NCBI GenBank assembly: GCA_963706875.1
Contig: CAVPNW010000019.1
Location: 186,001 to 250,000, forward strand
Reading direction: 5' to 3'
DNA length: 64,000 nt
Source: Prado023 sp963706875
GTDB taxonomy: Bacteria; Actinomycetota; Actinomycetes; S36-B12; CAIYMF01
Shown: in pieces, positions 57,468-64,000 of the stretch
Layout: every line of letters begins with the position of its first letter
Position numbering within the stretch: the stretch's first letter is position 1
Notes under the pieces: generated by a model
Told to the model about the DNA's origin: nothing
What the model saw: only the letters and a program-made list of their open reading frames with translations
Database searches by the model: none
Position numbers and translations under genes: made by a program

Positions 57468-58772
57468 GTGCGAACAAACAGGAGGTCGTGGGTAGCCCTC
57501 ACGGCGACGTTTGCGGGGTTGGCGCTGGTTGCCTCGGGCTGTTCCAGCGGCAGTGACGAGGCCACGGACACCGCGTCGGAGGCAACGGGCACCGAGCCGG
57601 TGACCCTGTCCCTGGCGACGTTCAACGAGTTCGGGTATGAGGACCTGATCAAGGAGTACATGGAGCTCAACCCCAACGTCACGATCGAGGCCAAGAAGGC
57701 CGCGACCTCGAACGAGGCCCGCGACAACCTCAACACCCGCCTGGCTGCCGGCTCCGGCGCCTCGGACATCGAGGCGATCGAGGTGGACTGGCTTCCTGAG
57801 CTCTCGCAGTACCCGGACAAGTTCGTGGACCTGAATGACCCGTCGGTCGAGGGTCGCTGGTTGCCGTGGAAGGTCGCGCAGGCGACGACTGCGGACGGCA
57901 AGCTGCTCGGCTACGGCACCGACATCGGCCCGGAGGGCATCTGCTACCGCGCCGACCTGTTCGAGAAGGCCGGACTGCCCACCGATCGCGCAGAGGTCGC
58001 GGCGCTGCTCGGTGGCGAGGGCGCCACGTGGGAGAAGTACTTCGAGGTCGGCGAGCAGTTCGCCGCCAAGGACACCGGGTCTGCCTGGTTCGACAGTGCC
58101 GGCGCGGTGTACCAGGGCATGATCAACCAGGTCCCGAACGCCTACGAGAAGGAAGATGGCACGATCATCGCACTGGAGAACCCCGAGGTGCGCGCGATCT
58201 ACGACTCCGTCCTGGCTGCAGCCGCGACCCAGTCGGCGCACCTGGGCCAGTGGAGTGAGGACTGGACAGCGTCGTTCCAGAAGGACGGATTCGCCACGAT
58301 GCAGTGCCCGGGCTGGATGCTCGGCGTGATCGAGGGCAACGCTGCGGGCGTCGAGGGCTGGGACATCGCTGATGTCTTCCCCGGCGGCGGCGGCAACTGG
58401 GGCGGATCGTTCCTGACCGTGCCGGCGATGGGTGAGAACCAGGCCGAGGCCAAGAAGCTGGCCGCGTGGCTCACCGCCCCTGAGCAGCAGATCAAGGCCT
58501 TCAAGGCCAAGGGCACCTTCCCCAGCCAGGTGGAGGCGCTGACCTCGCCTGACCTGCTGTCGCAGACGAATGCGTTCTTCGCTGACGCTCCGACTGGCGA
58601 GATCCTGGCCAACCGTGCCGCCGCCGTGACGGTCGCACCCTTCAAGGGACCGAACTACTTCGCGATCAACGACGCGATGCAGCAGGCCCTGTCCCGCGTG
58701 GACGTCGACAAGACCGACGACCCCGCGTCCTCGTGGGCGAAGTTCGAAGAGGCCGTCAACACCCTCGGCTGA
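57468..58772 (+). CDS. extracellular sugar-binding lipoprotein of ABC importer (CUT1)
   Basis: 434 residues from GTG 57468, with AGGGAG 5 nt upstream. Lipobox LALVASG-C within the first 25 residues, then an Asp/Thr/Ser-rich linker and a family 1 solute-binding fold (VTLSLATFNEFGYEDLIKEY, DIEAIEVDWLPELSQYPDKF, PGWMLGVIEGNAAGVEGWDI). It captures oligosaccharide outside the membrane and hands it to the two permeases encoded next. The LacI-type operator lies about 150 bp upstream. Which sugar it binds is inferred from the beta-glucosidases and phosphorylase around it. Confidence 0.93.
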   Translation: MRTNRRSWVALTATFAGLALVASGCSSGSDEATDTASEATGTEPVTLSLATFNEFGYEDLIKEYMELNPNVTIEAKKAATSNEARDNLNTRLAAGSGASDIEAIEVDWLPELSQYPDKFVDLNDPSVEGRWLPWKVAQATTADGKLLGYGTDIGPEGICYRADLFEKAGLPTDRAEVAALLGGEGATWEKYFEVGEQFAAKDTGSAWFDSAGAVYQGMINQVPNAYEKEDGTIIALENPEVRAIYDSVLAAAATQSAHLGQWSEDWTASFQKDGFATMQCPGWMLGVIEGNAAGVEGWDIADVFPGGGGNWGGSFLTVPAMGENQAEAKKLAAWLTAPEQQIKAFKAKGTFPSQVEALTSPDLLSQTNAFFADAPTGEILANRAAAVTVAPFKGPNYFAINDAMQQALSRVDVDKTDDPASSWAKFEEAVNTLG

Positions 58773-58799
58773 CGCCTGATCCGGTCGCGCCCGGCCCCG

Positions 58800-58826
58800 G
58801 ATCCCGCGCCCCAGTGGCGCGGGATC
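58800..58826 (+). terminator. strong intra-operon hairpin after the binding-protein gene
   Basis: GATCCCGCGCC, loop CCAGT, GGCGCGGGATC: a perfect 11-bp stem 27 nt after the stop codon. Such hairpins often protect or partly terminate the transcript so that binding protein is made in excess over permeases. Confidence 0.75.
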
Positions 58827-59031
58827 ACGGGACCGGGCAGGCCGGAGCCCCACCCACGCTGCGCCTGCACCCGTCAGGTTGGACGTCAGCGCGGACCAGA
58901 CTCTGGTGAGTCACCCCACGCAGTGCCCGGCCCACACCCAGGCCACCTCCTAGGAAGTGCGGTTCCAGCCGCACCCACACCCGCCGGACTCCACGGCCGT
59001 GGGTGCGTCGATCCGCAGACGAGGATGTTCC

Positions 59032-60012
59032 ATGTCTTTGAACGCAGCCCCCCCGATCCCGCTGAAGGCGGAGGCGGACGCCGAGCGCGAGCTTGCGCGC
59101 CGAACCCGGCGCAACGCGTGGGACCAGAAGCTCTCCCCTTACCTGTACATCTCGCCGTTCTTCCTCCTGTTCGCGCTGGTGGGGCTGTTCCCGCTGGGCT
59201 ACACGGCCTTCGTGTCGGTCCATGACTGGAACCTCATCGGCGGCAAGGGTGACTTCGTCGGGCTTGAGAACTACCAGCAGGTCCTGCAGCAGCCGCTGTT
59301 CTGGAAGGGCCTGCGCAACACCTTCAGCATCTTCCTGCTGTCCTCGGTGCCCCAGGTCCTGATCGGCCTGTTCCTGGCCGCGATGCTCGATGCCAACCTG
59401 CGGGCCAAGACGTTCTGGCGGATGGGGGTCCTGCTGCCCTACGTCGTGATGCCCGTGGCAGTGGGGATGATCTTCAACAAGATCTTCGCCGACCAGTCCG
59501 GCATGGCCAACGCGATCCTTGCCAACTTCGGCATCGACCCCATCCGCTGGCACGCCGATGTGCTGGCCAGCCACATCGCCATCGCCACCATGGTCGACTT
59601 CCGATGGACCGGCTACACGACCCTGATCCTGCTGGCCGGCATGCAGGCAATCCCCAATGACCTCTACGAGGCCGCAGTGGTCGACGGTGCCGGGCGCTGG
59701 CGCTCGTTCCGCTCGATCACGGTCCCGTCACTGAAGCCCACGATCATCTTCGTGGTGATCACCTCGACCATCGGCGGACTGCAGATCTTCGACGAGCCGC
59801 GCATGTTCGACCAGACCGGCCAGGGCGGATCCGACCGGCAGTGGATGACGGTCACGATGTACCTCTACGAACTCGGGTGGGGCGCCCAGAAGAGCTTCGG
59901 CCGCGCCTCGGCCGTGGCCTGGATCCTCTTCCTGATCATCCTGGTGATCGGGGCCATCAACTTCATGATCACCCAGCGGATCTCGGGGACCGACTCGAAA
60001 GGCGGCAAGTGA
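59032..60012 (+). CDS. sugar ABC transporter permease 1 (MalF-like)
   Basis: 326 residues from ATG 59032 (GAGGA upstream), six transmembrane helices. The EAA loop that docks on the ATPase is DLYEAAVVDGAGRWRSFRSI followed by TVPSLKP. N-terminal LSPYLYISPFFLLFALVGLF and VGLENYQQVLQQPLFWKGLR are typical for CUT1 MalF/UgpA-type permeases. Its stop codon overlaps the next start by one base. It forms the channel with permease 2. Confidence 0.95.
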   Translation: MSLNAAPPIPLKAEADAERELARRTRRNAWDQKLSPYLYISPFFLLFALVGLFPLGYTAFVSVHDWNLIGGKGDFVGLENYQQVLQQPLFWKGLRNTFSIFLLSSVPQVLIGLFLAAMLDANLRAKTFWRMGVLLPYVVMPVAVGMIFNKIFADQSGMANAILANFGIDPIRWHADVLASHIAIATMVDFRWTGYTTLILLAGMQAIPNDLYEAAVVDGAGRWRSFRSITVPSLKPTIIFVVITSTIGGLQIFDEPRMFDQTGQGGSDRQWMTVTMYLYELGWGAQKSFGRASAVAWILFLIILVIGAINFMITQRISGTDSKGGK

Positions 60013-60926
60013 TGAGCTCCATCGGGGCGGTTGAGCAGACCGCAGGCAAGGGTGCAGCACGCTACGCCGAGCGGCGCAGGAACCGCGCAACTGGGGTGGG
60101 CTCCAACCGCCGGGGCGGCTGGGTCACCTACATCATCCTGACCGTCGTCCTGCTGATCTCGTTCTACCCGATCTACTACACGTTCCTGCTGGCGTCCTCC
60201 GACGCACAGACGATCGCGCAGAACCCGATCCCGTCACTGATCCCCGAGGGCAACTTCATCGACAACGTCACCCGGGTGCTCAACTCAGACATCAAGTTCT
60301 GGCAGGCCCTGTGGAACTCCGTCGTGGTCGCAGTCATCACCTCGATCAGCGTCGTGCTGTTCGCCACGTTGGCCGGGTTCTCCTTCGCCAAGCTGCGCTT
60401 CCGCGGCCGACGAGCCCTGCTGGTGTTCGTCATCGCCACCATGGCGGTGCCGACCCAGCTCGGCGTCGTGCCGCTGTTCATCCTCATGTCCAACCTCGGC
60501 TGGACCGGCAAGCTCGTGGCCGTCATCGTGCCCGGGATGGTCACCGCATTCGGCGTGTTCTGGATGACCCAGTACTTCGAGGAGACCCTGCCCTTCGAGC
60601 TCATCGAGGCCGCCCGCGTGGACGGGTGCTCCATGATCCGCACGTTCTGGCACGTCGCGCTGCCCGCCGCCAAGCCGGCAGCGGCGATGCTCGCGCTGTT
60701 CACGTTCGTCGCCTCCTGGACGAGCTTCTTCTGGCCGTTCATCGTCCTGGGCTCGACCAACCCCACGCTGCCGGTCAGCCTGCAGCTGCTCCAGGCGTCC
60801 TACTTCAAGGACTTCGCCCTCATCATGGCCGGCGTCGTCCTGGCCACCATCCCACTGATCCTGTTGTTCATCGTCGCCGGCAAGCAGTTGGTCTCCGGCA
60901 TCATGGCCGGAGCCGTCAAGGGGTGA
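60012..60926 (+). CDS. sugar ABC transporter permease 2 (MalG-like)
   Basis: 304 residues from ATG 60012, six transmembrane helices. EAA loop: ELIEAARVDGCSMIRTFWHV followed by ALPAAKPA. Other CUT1 hallmarks are SFYPIYYTFLLASSDAQTIA, LAGFSFAKLRFRGRR and MAVPTQLGVVPLFILMSNLG. The next gene (GH1) overlaps it by 4 bp (GTGA), so import and hydrolysis are translated together. Confidence 0.95.
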   Translation: MSSIGAVEQTAGKGAARYAERRRNRATGVGSNRRGGWVTYIILTVVLLISFYPIYYTFLLASSDAQTIAQNPIPSLIPEGNFIDNVTRVLNSDIKFWQALWNSVVVAVITSISVVLFATLAGFSFAKLRFRGRRALLVFVIATMAVPTQLGVVPLFILMSNLGWTGKLVAVIVPGMVTAFGVFWMTQYFEETLPFELIEAARVDGCSMIRTFWHVALPAAKPAAAMLALFTFVASWTSFFWPFIVLGSTNPTLPVSLQLLQASYFKDFALIMAGVVLATIPLILLFIVAGKQLVSGIMAGAVKG

Positions 60927-62290
60927 GTCCCGGACGAGGGTTCCCCGAGGGGTTCATCTGGGGGGCTGCCACGGCGGCCTACCAGATCGAGGGCGCCGTG
61001 GCCGAGGACGGTCGCGGCCCCTCGATCTGGGACACCTTCAGCCACTCCCCCGGCCGGGTCCGGGGTGGGGACACCGGGGACATCGCGGCCGACCACTACC
61101 ACCGCTTCGCCGAGGACGTGGCCCTCATGGCATCGCTCGACCTCGGCGCCTACCGGTTCTCCGTCGCTTGGCCGCGGATCCAGCCCGAGGGTGCCGGCCC
61201 GGTCAACGCCGCGGGGCTGGCCTTCTACGACCGACTGGTCGACGCGCTGCTGGCCCGGGGCATCGCCCCGGCGGTGACCCTCTACCACTGGGACCTGCCG
61301 CAGGCCCTCGAGGATGCCGGCGGCTGGCCGGCGCGCGACACAGCCCTCCGGTTCGCGGACTACGCCACCTTGGTCCACGACGCGCTCGGGGACCGGGTCG
61401 ACCTGTGGACCACGCTGAACGAGCCATGGTGCTCGGCCCACCTCGGGTACTGGAACGGGATCCACGCCCCGGGCAGGACCGAGCCCGCCAGCGCCATGGC
61501 GGCGATGCACCACCTCCTGCTCGGCCACGGACTGGCGACTCAGGCCATACGCGCCACCGCGCGCCCCGGGGAGCAGCTGTCGATCACCCTGAACCTCTGG
61601 CCGATCCTGCCCGCCACGGACGCCCCTGAGGACCTGGCCGCGGCCCACCTGATGGACGGCTTCGCCAACCGGCTCTACCTCGACCCAGTCCTGCGCGGGG
61701 CCTATCCCGAGGACGTCGTCGAGGCGACCCGCGACCTGACGGACTGGGGATTCGTGCAGCCCGGCGACGCATCGGTCATAGGTGCGCCGATCGATGTGCT
61801 CGGGATCAACTACTACGCACCCCATCGAGCCGGGTCGGGCCCGGGCGGCGCCGGATGGGCTGACTTCCCCCGGAACAAGGGGATAGCCATGCTGCCGCCC
61901 CAGGGGGAGCTGACGGACATGGGCTGGGAGATCTCGCCGACGGCGCTGACCGACCTGCTCGTACGGCTGCAGCGGGAGTACGGCGTGCCGCTGATGGTGA
62001 CCGAGAACGGCGCCGCATTCCCCGACGTCCTCCACGCGACGGGCCGCGTCGAGGACCCGCGCAGGATCGCCTACCTCGAGGGCCACCTGGGCGCCATGCA
62101 CGACGCCATCAGCGCCGGAGCGGACGTGCGCGCCTACTTCGCGTGGTCCTTGCTCGACAACTTCGAGTGGGCCGAGGGCTACTCGAAGAGGTTCGGCCTG
62201 GTGTACGTCGACTACGAGACCCTCGAGCGACACCCGAAGGACAGCGCTCTGTGGTTCGCCCGGGCGGCCCGGGACAACCGGATACCATGA
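60923..62290 (+). CDS. glycoside hydrolase family 1 beta-glucosidase
   Basis: 455 residues from GTG 60923. N-terminal GFIWGAATAAYQIEGAVAED is the GH1 signature. The acid/base is Glu167 in TTLNEPWCSAHLGYW and the nucleophile is Glu361 in LMVTENGAAFPD; the aglycone/glycone site end is FAWSLLDNFEWAEGYSKRFG. Full family length, no signal peptide. It hydrolyses imported beta-glucosides or cello-/laminari-oligosaccharides to glucose in the cytoplasm. Overlaps the permease gene upstream. Confidence 0.96.
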   Translation: MSPGRGFPEGFIWGAATAAYQIEGAVAEDGRGPSIWDTFSHSPGRVRGGDTGDIAADHYHRFAEDVALMASLDLGAYRFSVAWPRIQPEGAGPVNAAGLAFYDRLVDALLARGIAPAVTLYHWDLPQALEDAGGWPARDTALRFADYATLVHDALGDRVDLWTTLNEPWCSAHLGYWNGIHAPGRTEPASAMAAMHHLLLGHGLATQAIRATARPGEQLSITLNLWPILPATDAPEDLAAAHLMDGFANRLYLDPVLRGAYPEDVVEATRDLTDWGFVQPGDASVIGAPIDVLGINYYAPHRAGSGPGGAGWADFPRNKGIAMLPPQGELTDMGWEISPTALTDLLVRLQREYGVPLMVTENGAAFPDVLHATGRVEDPRRIAYLEGHLGAMHDAISAGADVRAYFAWSLLDNFEWAEGYSKRFGLVYVDYETLERHPKDSALWFARAARDNRIP

Positions 62291-62334
62291 CGATCACACT
62301 GAAGACCAGCGCCGGGGAGAAGGGGGGAGGGCCG

Positions 62335-63384
62335 ATGCCACCACGCACTGCGCCCGCACGCCCCAACCTCGAGGATGTCGCCGACCGCGCAGGCGTCTCG
62401 CGGGCAACCGTCTCGCGTGTCGTCAACGGGCAGGCGACGGTGGCCGAGGCCCTGCGGGAGCGGGTGCAGAAGGCGATCGACGAGCTCGGTTACGTCCCCA
62501 ACCAGGCTGCGCGGGCACTGATGACCAGGCGCTCGGATGCGATCGCCCTCCTGGCCTCTGAGCCGGCCACCCGCGTGTTCGGGGACCCCTTCTTCAGCGG
62601 CATCGTCCGGGGCGTCAGCATGGAGACCAATCGGGCCGGCCTTCAGCTGGTCCTGATGATGGCGCAGGACTTCGAGGACCTGGAGCGCGTCAAGCGGTTC
62701 CTGAAGTCCTCGCCCGTCGACGGTGTGATGCTCATCTCGGGCCACGACGGCGACGGGCTGCCCGAGGAGCTCCAGCGACTGGCCACGCCCTATGTGATCG
62801 GCGGGCGGCCGAAGGATCCCGACACGGCCCCATATGTGGACAGCGAGAACCTGCAGGGCGCTGAGTCCGCCACCGAGCACCTGGTGTCCCTCGGCCGACG
62901 CAGGATCGGAACCATCACGGGGCCGCTGGACATGCCAGCAGGCGTCGATCGACTGGCTGGATTCCGCCGCGCCTTGGGTCCCGCGTACGCCGACGACGTG
63001 GTCGAGCAGGGCGACTTCACGCAGCCCGGCGGCGAGGCTGCCACCGAGCGCCTGCTGCAGCGAGTCCCCGACCTCGACGGGCTGTTCGCCGCGTCCGACC
63101 TCATGGCCCTGGGGGCATTGGCCGCGCTGCGGCGCGCCGGCCGTCGCGTTCCGCAGGATGTGGCACTCATCGGGTTCGACGACAACGAGTTCGCCACGAC
63201 CGCCGATCCGCCGCTGACCACCATGCGCCAGGATCCGATGATCATGGGCCGCGCCATGGTGCGCCTGTACCTGGCCAGGCATCGCCCGGACATCGAAGTG
63301 GCCCCCGAGGACGGGATCCCGGACCTGAGCGGCGTCGACCACCTGATCCTCCCCGTCTCGATGGTGGTTCGCGATTCGGCCTGA
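62335..63384 (+). CDS. LacI-family transcriptional repressor of the beta-glucoside system
   Basis: 349 residues from ATG 62335, chosen for the ribosome-binding site GGGGGGAGG 4 nt upstream; ATG 62287, overlapping the GH1 stop, would add 16 residues. Helix-turn-helix: NLEDVADRAGVSRATVSRVV-NGQATVAEALRERV with the hinge GYVPNQAARALMTRRSDAIA. The sugar-sensing periplasmic-binding-like domain has GDPFFSGIVRGVSMETNRAG, HLVSLGRRRIGTITGPLD and VALIGFDDNEFATTADPPLT. As the last gene of the sugar operon, it is the natural binder of the five GAGAGCGCTCTC palindromes; the inducer is probably an imported disaccharide or product. Confidence 0.94.
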   Translation: MPPRTAPARPNLEDVADRAGVSRATVSRVVNGQATVAEALRERVQKAIDELGYVPNQAARALMTRRSDAIALLASEPATRVFGDPFFSGIVRGVSMETNRAGLQLVLMMAQDFEDLERVKRFLKSSPVDGVMLISGHDGDGLPEELQRLATPYVIGGRPKDPDTAPYVDSENLQGAESATEHLVSLGRRRIGTITGPLDMPAGVDRLAGFRRALGPAYADDVVEQGDFTQPGGEAATERLLQRVPDLDGLFAASDLMALGALAALRRAGRRVPQDVALIGFDDNEFATTADPPLTTMRQDPMIMGRAMVRLYLARHRPDIEVAPEDGIPDLSGVDHLILPVSMVVRDSA

Positions 63385-63420
63385 GGCCGACCCCGCCTCC
63401 CGATCGCGCGCTCTGCACCC

Positions 63421-63463
63421 TTGACACGACATACACTCTGCGGCATGCTCGGAGAGCGCTCTC
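63421..63463 (+). promoter_or_regulatory. orphan promoter with LacI-family operator (copy 5)
   Basis: -35 TTGACA (63421-63426), 17-bp spacer, -10 CATGCT (63444-63449), then GAGAGCGCTCTC (63452-63463). TACACT at 63432-63437 is an alternative -10. No protein gene follows on this strand; a strong hairpin does, at 63541-63581. Confidence 0.65.
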
Positions 63464-63540
63464 AGACGAGCGCGCACGAGCGCGGCGCATCCCCCGACTG
63501 CCCTGCCGGACCCGCAACCGCCCCGACAGGGCGAACCGAT

Positions 63541-63581
63541 CCACCCGCGCGCCGGCGAACCACTCCCCGGCGCGTGGGTGG
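63541..63581. terminator. strong bidirectional hairpin terminator
   Basis: CCACCCGCGCGCCGG, 11-nt loop, CCGGCGCGTGGGTGG: a 15-bp stem with one G-U pair, lying 10 nt after the stop of the minus-strand patatin-like gene and about 125 nt after the orphan promoter. Confidence 0.75.
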
Positions 63582-63591
63582 TACCAACCGT

Positions 63592-64000
63592 TCAGCGCTC
63601 CCAACCCCGGGCAAGCGCCGCAGAGGCCGTCTGCCGACCGAGCTCGATCCCGGCGGCGAAGTACTGCTCGTCGAAGAAGAGGTAGCTCAGCAGCTCGCGG
63701 CGGCCGACTGCCTCCCCACCGCCGCGGATGATCCGTCCGAGCAGCCAGTTGTCGGTCTCGCGCAACAGGCCCAGCCGACCCGTACGGCGTGCATGCACCT
63801 CGGCGGCGATCCGGCCCATCTCTCCGGGAGGAGGGGACACGACCATGACATCGATCGCCCGGTACGGCTGGCCGCCGCGGCCAGTCAGTCGCTGCCCACT
63901 GACCGCAGCCTGCGTCACCATGCGGTTCGTCCGGCGGAGCAGGTTGAGGTCCTCTGTCGTCCGGTCTGCGAGCACCGCGTGAAGCACCTGTGCCGCGGCG
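63592..64000 (-). CDS. patatin-like phospholipase, C-terminal part (gene runs off the window)
   Basis: About 136 residues are visible and the frame stays open to the window edge, so the start and the catalytic GxSxG/Asp part lie outside. The segment DRTTEDLNLLRRTNRMVTQA followed by a mixed region and ELLSYLFFDEQYFAAGIELG is the typical end of bacterial patatin-like proteins, where a helical tail follows the lipase domain. Such enzymes release fatty acids from membrane lipids. Assignment rests on the tail only. Confidence 0.7.
   Translation of the reverse strand, partial: AAAQVLHAVLADRTTEDLNLLRRTNRMVTQAAVSGQRLTGRGGQPYRAIDVMVVSPPPGEMGRIAAEVHARRTGRLGLLRETDNWLLGRIIRGGGEAVGRRELLSYLFFDEQYFAAGIELGRQTASAALARGWER

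Noticed and set aside
63445..63990. Leaderless plus-strand gene starting at ATG 63445 behind TACACT
   Set aside because: The frame is mostly antisense to the patatin-like gene, crosses the strong hairpin, and has low-complexity Arg/Pro/Thr composition.

Overview
The window is from a high-GC actinobacterium. Reasons: nearly all codons end in G or C, GTG starts are frequent, there is an actinobacterial-type ECF sigma factor, DUF1707 and DUF2993/LmeA-like proteins, a furA-katG pair, a 7-gene cluster laid out like Mycobacterium tuberculosis Rv0081-Rv0087 (recalled, not searched), and many promoters that look leaderless. I cannot name a genus. Most of the window looks like core chromosome, with a few decayed genes.

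Layout. 1-1300: tRNA-Pro and tRNA-Gly, an antitoxin whose toxin partner is truncated, and an intact RelE/Phd-type toxin-antitoxin pair with a perfect palindromic operator. 1.7-7.0 kb: ECF sigma factor with a membrane-anchored partner, a lipoprotein, small membrane proteins and an XRE regulator. 7.3-14.8 kb: glycogen debranching enzyme GlgX, one whole and one truncated HAD hydrolase, an SdpI-like membrane protein beside a methyltransferase remnant, a long pentapeptide-repeat protein, an NAD(P)-binding protein and an intact methyltransferase related to the remnant.

15.1-22.6 kb: an ArsR-type regulator followed by six tightly overlapping genes for a membrane complex of the hydrogenase-4/complex I family. 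Its large subunit has lost all four nickel-binding cysteines while the Fe-S small subunit and the ion-pump subunits keep their key residues, so it is probably a redox-driven ion pump that is not a hydrogenase. Downstream come NAD-malic enzyme, DUF1707 and DUF2993 proteins, a DMT-type transporter, a BtuF-like receptor, a heliorhodopsin, two methyltransferases, a molybdopterin oxidoreductase, and a MoxR-ATPase/VWA pair. 38.5-45.5 kb is mixed: SnoaL-like protein, ArsR plus double-START-domain protein, acyltransferase, CPBP protease and AbgT transporter. 45.7-48.4 kb is furA-katG.

48.4-63.6 kb is one carbohydrate system: GH3 and GH1 beta-glucosidases, a very large GH94/149/161-like phosphorylase, an ABC sugar importer (binding protein, two permeases and a separately placed ATPase), a DUF4380/mutarotase-like protein and a LacI-family regulator. 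Five copies of the palindrome GAGAGCGCTCTC mark its regulon: beta-linked gluco-oligosaccharides are probably imported, split by hydrolysis or phosphorolysis, and the system is repressed by the LacI protein. The fifth copy lies downstream of lacI with its own promoter and a strong hairpin but no protein gene, so it may control a small RNA. The window ends inside a patatin-like gene.

Fifteen genes have a NANNNT hexamer (mostly TANNNT) 6-7 bases before the start codon, the geometry expected of leaderless mRNAs.
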